A program made the position numbers and the translations under genes. DNA of 8,978 nt from Kiritimatiellia bacterium (GTDB lineage: Bacteria; Verrucomicrobiota; Kiritimatiellia; RFP12; UBA3636): the NCBI GenBank assembly GCA_017413145.1, contig JAFPUX010000413.1, positions 1 to 8,978 on the forward strand. The letters run 5' to 3'. Under the pieces are notes generated by a model. That model was not told where the DNA came from, did no database searches, and was given only the letters and a program-made list of their open reading frames with translations. Below are positions 1 through 5,780 of this stretch, in pieces; positions within the stretch are counted from its first letter, which is position 1, and each line of letters begins with the position of its first letter.

Positions 1-786
1 CCCGCAGTCGTGCTCCGTGACGACCGCCTCGACGAGGCCGGCCAGGCGCCGGACGGCGGCGCGTTCGCGTGCGTCCGGCGCGAGCGGGGCGGCGCCGAGC
101 CTGTCGGCGAGGGCGTCGTAGGCCGCTTCCTCCTCCTCGGGGACGAAGCCGGCGAGCCGGAGGTTGTCCAGGATCGCCTTGGCGAGCGCGGTTTCGCCGG
201 CACGGTCGTACGTCTGCGCGAGGTGGAACTGGAGGTGCCTCTCGCATTCGATGCATTCCGGGGAGCGCAAGGCCGCCTTCTTGCCGCGGCGGGCGCGGCG
301 GGGGCGCCATTCGTCGTCCAGCCGGTCGAACGCCACGGCGAGCTTGTCCTTCGCCTCGTCCGTTTCGCCGAGCGCGTCCAGGACGCAGGCGAGGGTGTCG
401 AGCGAGGCCGCGCTCGCGCGCAGCTGCACCTCGACGGCGCGCCGCGCGGGTTCGAGCGCTTCGGCGTCGCGTCCGAGCAGGTGCAGCGCCCAGGCGATGT
501 TGTTGAGGGCGCGGCTTTCGACCGGGTCCTCTTCGCCGCCGACGGCGAAGGAGAGCAGGTTCGAGCTGGCGGCGAGCGCGCCCTCGGGGTCGCCCGAAAG
601 GAACAGGTACCGGGCGTGCGCCATCGCGGCGCGGGCTTGTTGGCGGCGCGCGGCGCAGGTGGCCTCCTGCGTTCCTTCGGACGGTCCGTGGCCGTCGTCC
701 CTCCGGATCTGCAGGTCGGTGCGCTCGGGCGCGTCGGCGAGCGCGAGAAGGGGGAGAAGGAAGAGGAGGAGGAAGAAACGTTTCAT
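1..786 (-). CDS. Secreted TPR-repeat protein (C-terminus cut by window edge)
   Basis: The reading frame is open from the ATG at 786-784 to the left edge: 262 codons, no stop reached. The N-terminus MKRFFLLLFLLPLLALADAP is a signal peptide, probably cleaved after ALA (about residue 17), so the protein should be exported. The mature part is helical with tetratricopeptide-like units at about residues 53-86, 92-121 (NNIAWALHLLGRDAEALEPA), 128-156 (LDTLACVLDALGETDEAKDK) and 185-212. The A-x-x-L-G-x-x-x-E-A-x-x pattern is typical of TPRs, which bind proteins or peptides. Two cysteines sit close together (C178, C181). No catalytic domain is visible, so the role is unknown; a periplasmic scaffold is likely. 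The upstream leader is a GTCCCC-rich repeat and no Shine-Dalgarno sequence precedes the ATG. The open frames on the plus strand here are shadows. Confidence 0.85.
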   Translation of the reverse strand, partial: MKRFFLLLFLLPLLALADAPERTDLQIRRDDGHGPSEGTQEATCAARRQQARAAMAHARYLFLSGDPEGALAASSNLLSFAVGGEEDPVESRALNNIAWALHLLGRDAEALEPARRAVEVQLRASAASLDTLACVLDALGETDEAKDKLAVAFDRLDDEWRPRRARRGKKAALRSPECIECERHLQFHLAQTYDRAGETALAKAILDNLRLAGFVPEEEEAAYDALADRLGAAPLAPDARERAAVRRLAGLVEAVVTEHDCG

Positions 787-868
787 GGCTGTTCGGACGT
801 TGTGGACTTGGCGTGAGGGGTCAAGGGGACTTGGGAGACCGTGGGGACGAGGGGGACGGGGTGTTGGG
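787..868 (-). repeat. Type II leader repeat upstream of the TPR gene
   Basis: The stretch between the AT-rich core repeat and the TPR gene start reads, on the coding strand, as irregular GTCCCC units (GTCCCCCTCGTCCCCACGG and following). The same sequence lies upstream of the membrane-protein gene starting at 5543. No Shine-Dalgarno motif is visible before the ATG; the last bases are GTCCGAACAGCC. It is most likely untranslated leader. Confidence 0.6.
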
Positions 869-953
869 ATTGTTCACAAATCGCAATTGTTCATCATTGT
901 CCACAAATCACAAATTGCAAATTTCACTCCGCGAACTCCGCGGACTCCGCGTG
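869..953 (-). repeat. Composite junction repeat, copy 1 (core plus 9-bp tail units)
   Basis: The core (869-923) carries three DnaA-box-like 9-mers on the plus strand: TTGTTCACA at 870, TTGTTCATC at 887 and TTGTCCACA at 897. It ends in an AT-rich piece, CAAATTGCAAATTTCA, whose last TCA is the stop codon of the lipoprotein gene. Three tandem 9-bp units follow (ctccgcgaa, ctccgcgga, ctccgcgtg; 927-953), translated as HAESAEFAE at that protein's end. Positions 825-953 are identical to 5610-5738. Confidence 0.85.
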
Positions 954-2462
954 AAGTTTTTTCGCCGCGGCCGGCGTGAAGGAGCCGTCCGGACGAATCG
1001 TTCCGAGGAAGGTCGTGCGTTCGGGCGGGTTTCCGGCGGGCGTGGACCGTTCGACGTCCTTTTTGCCGTCCGCCGTTTCGATCGTCATGACGGCGCGGCG
1101 CGGCGTTCCGGGCGTTCCGCGCGTTTTTGAGAAACCGGAGATGCCGGTCGCCTCCTCCGGAATCTCGAACCAGGCGTCCGCATGGAGGACCTCCAGCGTT
1201 TCGTTTCCGGGATCGACGCGGTATTTCGCGAAGTTCCATTCGACTTCCGAGGGGTCGACGAGAAGGAACGCGCCGCCGTCGAGCGCGTGGAGTTCGAAGA
1301 CCTCGGTGCGAAACAGGGGTGACAGTATCCGGGTCTTGCCGTCGGGAAACACAACGCGAGCGCCTTTTTGCCGGTGGTCGAAGAATTCGAGCCGGAACGG
1401 AACGGAGCCGGGTAGCGCGACGACCGTCCACGGGGGATCGACCTGGGCCGCATACGGGTCGCCGGTTCCGGGTTCGAAGCGGCCGTCCGGCTTCGCGAGC
1501 CCGAGATAGGTCCGCCCCGCGAGCGAGTCTCCGACGGGAACGCCGCCGCCGACCGTCGTTTCGCCGTGCTTCGTTTTCACGATGATCGAGTCGGACGAAT
1601 GCCCGACGACCGCGCTCGCGCCGTCTGGAATCGCGATCCAGCGGGTTCCGTTCATGATTTCGACCGTTTCGGCAGCCGGGTCCACGCGGTATTCGGAGCG
1701 GATGTATTCGAATTTCAGTCCGTCGATGAGGTAATAGGCTCCCGACGCGAGCCGGTAGACGGCAAACGGTCCGGCGCCGCCGGTGTCCATCCAGATCCCG
1801 ATCCGCTTGCCGGACGGGAAGTCGATCCACCGGTCGTATTCCGCGAGGAAGGGATGGGCCGGCTTGAACGCCACGGAGAACGGGAGGGGCTCCGTCCCCG
1901 CGGCGGGCGCGTTCGTGGCGGCCGAGTCGAGAGGAAGTCCCCAGAGGGAAAGCACGGCGGCGGCGGCTTCGACGGTATTCGAGGCCGCGATGGCGGGAAT
2001 GGGGTCCGACGGATCGAACGGGTCGCCGAAATAGTGGATGCGGAGCGCGGGAATGCTCCAATCGTATTCGACGAACAGCGTTTTCTCCTCGCGGGCGCCG
2101 TCCGGCGTCGAATAGTGGATGCCGCTGTAATACGAATCCGTTTCGACGAGAGGATTGCCCGCGTTGTCCTTGACCACCCATTTCTCCTCGTGCCCGCGCC
2201 CCTCGTCTCCAATCCAGTGTTCCACGGGAATCCCGTCTCCGAAGTCGGAGATTGCCGAAGGACCGAGGCGTTCCGCCCAGGCGGCGGCCGGCTCCCGTTT
2301 CTCGTGCAGAAGCCATTCCTGCTCGTGGATGGTGCGGATGCCGACCGCCGCGCGCCGCGCATTCGACGAAGCCGTGGAGCTGCCGGTCGCGGAGACGGCA
2401 ACCGGCCCGCGGGAGCAACTTGTGACGAGGGCGAGGAGGGGGAGGAGGACGCGGAGTTTCAT
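924..2462 (-). CDS. Lipoprotein with an internally duplicated domain
   Basis: A 512-residue predicted lipoprotein of unknown function. The N-terminus MKLRVLLPLLALVTSC ends in a lipobox (V-T-S-C, cysteine 16), so it is probably anchored to a membrane facing the periplasm or outside. After a linker containing ATNAPAAG (about 182-189), two similar segments follow, at about 194-331 and 355-497. Each runs PF-x-x-x-F, then FPSGKRI or FPDGKTRI, a Y/F-L-I/V-D stretch, YRVDP-x-x-ET, a W-x-x-IP motif, and ends in G-x-x-PDG-x-F-x-P. They look like an ancient tandem domain duplication. I do not recognise the family. The last residues, HAESAEFAE, are encoded by a junction repeat rather than by the domain. 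The start is set by the signal peptide; the leader TTTCAACTTTACACCC has no Shine-Dalgarno motif. A longer frame (874-2538) in another register is a shadow. Confidence 0.85.
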   Translation of the reverse strand: MKLRVLLPLLALVTSCSRGPVAVSATGSSTASSNARRAAVGIRTIHEQEWLLHEKREPAAAWAERLGPSAISDFGDGIPVEHWIGDEGRGHEEKWVVKDNAGNPLVETDSYYSGIHYSTPDGAREEKTLFVEYDWSIPALRIHYFGDPFDPSDPIPAIAASNTVEAAAAVLSLWGLPLDSAATNAPAAGTEPLPFSVAFKPAHPFLAEYDRWIDFPSGKRIGIWMDTGGAGPFAVYRLASGAYYLIDGLKFEYIRSEYRVDPAAETVEIMNGTRWIAIPDGASAVVGHSSDSIIVKTKHGETTVGGGVPVGDSLAGRTYLGLAKPDGRFEPGTGDPYAAQVDPPWTVVALPGSVPFRLEFFDHRQKGARVVFPDGKTRILSPLFRTEVFELHALDGGAFLLVDPSEVEWNFAKYRVDPGNETLEVLHADAWFEIPEEATGISGFSKTRGTPGTPRRAVMTIETADGKKDVERSTPAGNPPERTTFLGTIRPDGSFTPAAAKKLHAESAEFAE

Positions 2463-2525
2463 GGGTGTAAAGTTGAAAGGGTAAAGGGTAAAGTTTTGAG
2501 GTGAGAGGTGAGAGGGTAGAGGTTG
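2463..2525 (-). repeat. Type I pyrimidine-rich leader upstream of the lipoprotein gene
   Basis: Directly before the ATG at 2462. On the plus strand it is purine-rich with GGGTAAA microrepeats (gaaagggtaaagggtaaag) followed by aggtgagaggtgagagggt. The same family lies before the genes starting at 4183, 4886 and 6554. On the transcript it would be a C/U-rich, weakly structured leader with no Shine-Dalgarno sequence. Confidence 0.7.
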
Positions 2526-2611
2526 GGATTGTCCACAAATCTCAAATGTTCACAATTGTCCACAAAGCCAAATTCAAATCAATCCTCCGCGACCTCCGCG
2601 GACTCCGTGCG
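2526..2611 (-). repeat. Composite junction repeat, copy 2 (divergent)
   Basis: DnaA-box-like 9-mers on the plus strand at 2529 (TTGTCCACA), 2546 (ATGTTCACA) and 2556 (TTGTCCACA), with the same 17 and 10 base steps as the other copies. The AT-rich trailer is diverged (gccaaattcaaatcaatc). The 9-bp units are ctccgcgac (2585), ctccgcgga (2594) and a degenerate ctccgtgcg (2603). They encode the end of the long LysM protein (TESAEVAED, then stop). Confidence 0.75.
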
Positions 2612-4183
2612 TGGCTCATCCGGCAACTTCATGGCGAAGTCCTTCACTTTGCGGAACTGGTAGAAGCGCTTCGGCCAGTTGTTGTCTCCTCTGAATCGCC
2701 GGACGACGTTCGTTCCCGAGAGGAACTCGATGCTCCAGACGGTTCCATCGCAAACACTGGATGGATAGAGCTCGTCCCATCCCTCGAAGCGCGCCGCCGC
2801 GAGCCAGCCCACGATGGACCGCCATTCACGGTCGGTGCAGACGTGGTCGCGCCGTTTGGTCGAGTTTTGCTCCTTGCGGTAGTCGTCGCCGTTGCGGTAG
2901 CAGTCGATCTTCACGCGGCGCTCGGGGAAGACGAGCGTCAGGTCCTCGACGTGTTCCCACGGCGCGCCGCCCTCGTAGTAGTGCAGCGCGTCCGCGCCGA
3001 GGGAATCGGCGAAGGCGAAGCCCGTCGAAACGGCCGGCGCGCTCGTGGCGGGGTCTTCGGCACGCGGCGGCGCGGGGGCGAGGGCAGCGCGGATGGCGGG
3101 AAGGTGCGCGGGGTCGATGCGGAGGAGGTGGAAGCGCCAGAGTTCGGTCCCTTCCGCGCGGCTGCAGATGGCGACGACGCGGGTCGGCCCGGCCCCGAAC
3201 GGCAGGAGGAGGAAGCGTTCTGCGCACGCATAGGCGACGGTCCAGGCGTCGATTTCGTCCGCGTCCGTGAGACCGACCTTGAACCGGGCGGGGCGCTCGC
3301 CCGAGAACTGCCCGAGGAGGAATGCGCGGTATTCTTCGGACGGCGCGTCCACCGCGAAGGATTCGATGAGGAGGTCGAGCAGGCGCCGTTCGGACGGGTC
3401 GTCGAGGAAGGCCTTGTAGAGCGCGAGGACGCGGGCGTTTTCGTTCGGCGGCGAGGTCCGCTTGCGCGGGGGCGCCGCGGCCGGCGCGGGAATGAAGAGC
3501 ACCATGCCCTTGCGGACGACGTCCGGGCTCTTCAGGACGTCGCGGTTCGCCTCGAAGATTTTGTTGTAGCGCGTCGCGTCGCCGTAGAAGAGCCGGGCGA
3601 CGCCGGAGAGCGTCCCGCCGTCGTCGCCGGAGCCGATCTCGTAGCGGCAGGGCGGCGCGTGGAGGGTCAGCCAGGGGTTGGCGGGCTCGACGCGACCGTC
3701 GGGCTCGATGCGTAGGGACGTGACGGTCTCCCCGTCCAGCATCACGACGTTCCAACGGGCCGGATCGCCGTCCTTCGGACAGGGAATCCAAAAAGCCGTT
3801 GGGACGCCATGCTGCGTTTCAAGGACGCGGGCGATCGCCCCGGCGGCGTTCTGGGCCGGCCATCTCTTGATGCGGTAGTAGCCCCGTTCGGGCGGTTCGG
3901 ACACGGTTTCGTCCGAGGTCACACGGACGCACCGCTGCGTGCCGGTCGCGGTATCCTGGAACCACAGAAGCCAGCCGCCGCCGTGCGCCTGATTCCAGGA
4001 TGTCATGTCCCGGCACGCGAAACGGTTCGCGTCGCCGCCGAAGAACCCGCGGCCCAGTTCGAGCGCGCGGCGCGCGTCGGGAACGGGGATCTCGGTCCGG
4101 TTGATGCGCGGGTCTTCGATCGTCGTCGCCAGCGCCGGCGCGGCGGCGAGGGCGAGGAGGGGGAGGAGGGCGAGGATTTTCAT
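2579..4183 (-). CDS. Long LysM-domain exported protein with a shared C-terminal domain
   Basis: A 534-residue exported protein. Signal peptide MKILALLPLLALAAAPALA, probably cleaved after residue 19. The N-terminal region (about 20-175) is unrecognised. A LysM-like module follows at about 179-232 (YEIGSGDDGGTLSGVARLFY, then KIFEANRD and GMVLFIP); LysM modules bind peptidoglycan or chitin-type N-acetylglucosamine polymers, so cell-wall attachment is likely. After a linker and a second unrecognised stretch (245-375) comes a C-terminal domain (389-521) that aligns without gaps, at about 65% identity by hand, with residues 116-248 of the short LysM protein. Conserved blocks include RRDHVCTD, VKIDCYRNG, FLSGTNVVR and NNWP. 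The two conserved cysteines outside the signal region (428, 449) and a third (478) are also in the paralogue, so a disulfide is possible. The end (ESAEVAED) comes from a junction repeat. No Shine-Dalgarno motif precedes the ATG. A hydrolase activity cannot be inferred. Confidence 0.85.
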   Translation of the reverse strand: MKILALLPLLALAAAPALATTIEDPRINRTEIPVPDARRALELGRGFFGGDANRFACRDMTSWNQAHGGGWLLWFQDTATGTQRCVRVTSDETVSEPPERGYYRIKRWPAQNAAGAIARVLETQHGVPTAFWIPCPKDGDPARWNVVMLDGETVTSLRIEPDGRVEPANPWLTLHAPPCRYEIGSGDDGGTLSGVARLFYGDATRYNKIFEANRDVLKSPDVVRKGMVLFIPAPAAAPPRKRTSPPNENARVLALYKAFLDDPSERRLLDLLIESFAVDAPSEEYRAFLLGQFSGERPARFKVGLTDADEIDAWTVAYACAERFLLLPFGAGPTRVVAICSRAEGTELWRFHLLRIDPAHLPAIRAALAPAPPRAEDPATSAPAVSTGFAFADSLGADALHYYEGGAPWEHVEDLTLVFPERRVKIDCYRNGDDYRKEQNSTKRRDHVCTDREWRSIVGWLAAARFEGWDELYPSSVCDGTVWSIEFLSGTNVVRRFRGDNNWPKRFYQFRKVKDFAMKLPDEPRTESAEVAED

Positions 4184-4251
4184 GGGTGAAAAGTTGAAAG
4201 GGTAAAGTTTGGGGGTGGAGGTAAGAGGTTGGAGGTGAAAGGGTAGAGGTT
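4184..4251 (-). repeat. Type I pyrimidine-rich leader upstream of the long LysM gene
   Basis: On the plus strand the stretch reads gggtgaaaagttgaaagggt and on through gtaagaggttggaggtgaaa to gggtagagg, nearly free of pyrimidines. It joins the C/T-rich signal-peptide codons of the gene, giving a one-sided purine/pyrimidine tract of over 100 bp (about 4140-4250). Confidence 0.7.
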
Positions 4252-4312
4252 GGGATTGTTCACAAATCTCAATTGTTCACAATTGTCCACAAATGCAAAT
4301 CCAAATTCCAGG
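4252..4312 (-). repeat. Composite junction repeat, copy 3 (core only)
   Basis: The core has 9-mers TTGTTCACA at 4256, TTGTTCACA at 4273 and TTGTCCACA at 4283, the most regular triplet in the window. It ends at aaatgcaaatccaaattcca. The 9-bp ctccgcgga units are missing, and accordingly the upstream small membrane protein ends in SDLFNP without an A/E/S tail. Confidence 0.8.
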
Positions 4313-4322
4313 CGTGGCGGGG

Positions 4323-4886
4323 TCAAGGGTTGAAAAGGTCGGAGATCCGGTTGAAGAGAAGGGACAGGCAGAACAGGCCGAGAAGGACGACGACGAGGAC
4401 GAAGATGGCGGTCACGCGAGCGCCGCGGCGGGCCTTCCGGTTGTGGCGGAGGATGTCGTCCGGCGTCGGTTTCGGACGGCCCTCGCGTTCGGCGCGTTCC
4501 ATGTTGGCGACGAGGTCTCCGACGGTGCGGCAGCCGAAGAACTCCTCGGGAGCGAGACGTCCGCAGGACATCCCGAGCCGGAGAATCTCGGCGTCGAAAT
4601 TCTCGTCGTTCTGCGTTGCGAGGAGAGTCCGGAAGGCGTCGTCCGGAATCATTCGGGCGAGGGCTTCCGGATTTTCGCAGACCGCGGACTCGACGAAAAC
4701 GCGGCGCACTTCGGCGAGCATCCGCGGCACGGGGCCGCTCTCGGGCGTCCTCGCGCGGAGGCGGAGCTGTGCGAGGGCGGCGCGTCCGGCCCGATCGCCG
4801 TTCCAGCGTCCCGCGGCGGGAATCGGCGCGACTTCGCCCGCCGCGGTGCGGCGTTCGAGTTCGCGGACGGGGTTGAGGCGTTTCAT
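4323..4886 (-). CDS. Small protein with a single C-terminal membrane helix
   Basis: 187 residues, no signal peptide, family not recognised. The first 155 residues are charged and mostly helical, followed by a basic stretch (RHNRKARRGAR) and one hydrophobic helix at about 158-178 (VTAIFVLVVVLLGLFCLSLL). This layout predicts a cytoplasmic domain tethered by a C-terminal anchor with a short outside tail. Leucine-rich helices and an acidic segment around 92-130 (NDENFDAEILRLG, APEEFFGC) could mediate protein contacts. Unlike most neighbours it has a plausible ribosome binding site, AAAGGA, five bases before the ATG (4892-4897). It follows the BamE-like membrane gene by 60 bases, nearly all leader repeat. 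It lacks the A/E/S tail of its neighbours. Confidence 0.75.
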   Translation of the reverse strand: MKRLNPVRELERRTAAGEVAPIPAAGRWNGDRAGRAALAQLRLRARTPESGPVPRMLAEVRRVFVESAVCENPEALARMIPDDAFRTLLATQNDENFDAEILRLGMSCGRLAPEEFFGCRTVGDLVANMERAEREGRPKPTPDDILRHNRKARRGARVTAIFVLVVVLLGLFCLSLLFNRISDLFNP

Positions 4887-4946
4887 GGATGTCCTTTGGT
4901 TGAAGGGGTTGAAGGGGGTGAAAGTTGAAAGGGTAAAGGGTGGAGG
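4887..4946 (-). repeat. Type I leader filling a 60-base gap
   Basis: The whole gap between the TAA of the membrane gene (4947-4949) and the next ATG is leader repeat: ggttgaaggggttgaagggg, then gaaagttgaaagggtaaagg and gtggagg on the plus strand. A tandem GGTTGAAG unit is shared with the leader of the gene starting at 6554. Only the AAAGGA at 4892-4897 interrupts it. No AT-rich core is present here. Confidence 0.7.
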
Positions 4947-5543
4947 TTAGTCCCACCAGAATTCAAGCCATTTGTAGTCGACCGTTCCGTCTTTGTCGAA
5001 CTCGACTCCAAAACGCCAATGGTTCTCGGTCCCGCCGCCGGTCAGGAACCAACGCGCCCGATTGTCCGGGTCGCGTCCGTCCCAAAGCCCCTGCCCGACG
5101 AGCCTTGCGACTTCGTCCTTCGTCATTCCGGCGCGGACCTTCAGAAATCCTTCACGCGAAAAACCTTCTCCGCAAACGGTTCGCGCGGGGCGGCCATCGC
5201 AAAGCAATTGCTGGAGCGAGAAGTCGGGAAGCCACACGGTGGAAAGGACGGTGTAGGCGAAAAAGAACGCGACCGTGGCGGCAAGCCGCAGCGGACGTTT
5301 CAAGAAGAACGAAGCGAGCCAACCGGCGAAGAGGACCGCAAGCGCGAAACCCGCGATCCGGCGTTGCGCGAGAAAGGACTCGATGCCCGCATCGATCTTG
5401 ATGCCGCCGCGGGAAATCGCATGCCAGAGGGAGCTCAAAGGTTTCGCGAGGTTGGCGAAGATCAATCCAAGGACCAGTCCGAGGAGAATGCAGCCGATCC
5501 AAATGGCGATTCGGCGAGCGCGCGTGGGAAGTAGGGTTCTCAT
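4947..5543 (-). CDS. Three-helix membrane protein with BamE/SmpA-like C-terminal domain
   Basis: 198 residues. Three hydrophobic helices are visible at about 12-31 (IAIWIGCILLGLVLGLIFAN), 63-81 and 87-105. The C-terminal part (about 132-198) begins FLKVRAGMTKDEVARLVGQG, which resembles the 'v-x-x-G-M-T-x-x-E-V-x-x-L-x-G' motif of the BamE/SmpA-OmlA fold, and ends in strand-like VEFDKDGTVDYKWLEFWW. This fold is used in outer-membrane assembly and in many unrelated exported proteins, so only the fold is suggested, not the function. The charge pattern (RTLLPTRARR before helix 1) suggests a cytoplasmic N-terminus; with three helices the BamE-like domain would face the periplasm. A weak Shine-Dalgarno (AAAGAAAGGAAA) precedes the ATG. 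No A/E/S tail. Confidence 0.8.
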   Translation of the reverse strand: MRTLLPTRARRIAIWIGCILLGLVLGLIFANLAKPLSSLWHAISRGGIKIDAGIESFLAQRRIAGFALAVLFAGWLASFFLKRPLRLAATVAFFFAYTVLSTVWLPDFSLQQLLCDGRPARTVCGEGFSREGFLKVRAGMTKDEVARLVGQGLWDGRDPDNRARWFLTGGGTENHWRFGVEFDKDGTVDYKWLEFWWD

Positions 5544-5653
5544 TTCGTATTTCCTTTCTTTGCGGACTTCGCGGACTTGGCATGAGGGTTCAAGGGGACT
5601 TTGGGGACAGGGGACTTGGGAGACCGTGGGGACGAGGGGGACGGGGTGTTGGG
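5544..5653 (-). repeat. Type II leader repeat upstream of the BamE-like gene
   Basis: Homologous to the leader of the TPR gene (803-868). From 5610 on it is identical to 825 onward. Relative to that copy it has an extra short GGGGAC-type unit near 5600-5612 (ggggactttggggacagggg). At its gene-proximal end lie two 9-bp units, gcggacttc-gcggacttg (5562-5579), resembling the coding 9-mers at the other end of the element. The AAGGAAA just before the ATG is the probable ribosome binding site. Confidence 0.65.
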
Positions 5654-5780
5654 ATTGTTCACAAATCGCAATTGTTCATCATTGTCCACAAATCACAAAT
5701 TGCAAATTTCACTCCGCGAACTCCGCGGACTCCGCGTGTGATTCAGACTCCGCGCCCCCCCCCGCGGACTCCGCGTGTGA
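5654..5780 (-). repeat. Composite junction repeat, copy 4, with expanded tail units
   Basis: The core is identical to copy 1, with 9-mers at 5655, 5672 and 5682. It is followed by 9-bp units at 5712-5738, then tgattcaga and ctccgcgcc, a run of nine C (5755-5763), and a second ctccgcgtg-tgattcaga set. All of it from 5712 is translated as the C-terminus of the short LysM protein: ESHAESAGGGAESESHAESA followed by EFAE. Confidence 0.85.

Noticed and set aside
869..905. Replication origin suggested by the DnaA-box-like 9-mers
   Set aside because: No dnaA, dnaN or other origin-linked gene is near, there is no separate AT-rich unwinding region, and the same triplet is repeated five times over 8 kb.
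874..2538. A 554-codon minus-strand frame overlapping the lipoprotein gene
   Set aside because: It is in a different register, very rich in arginine and proline, and lacks a signal peptide; the overlapping 512-residue frame has a lipobox and ordered domains.
2501..3715. Long plus-strand open frame of 404 codons, and others such as 10-816, 1566-2504, 5817-6560 and 6953-7744
   Set aside because: They lie opposite convincing minus-strand genes with signal peptides, LysM or nucleotidyltransferase motifs; their products are arginine/glycine-rich, as expected for antisense frames in GC-rich DNA.
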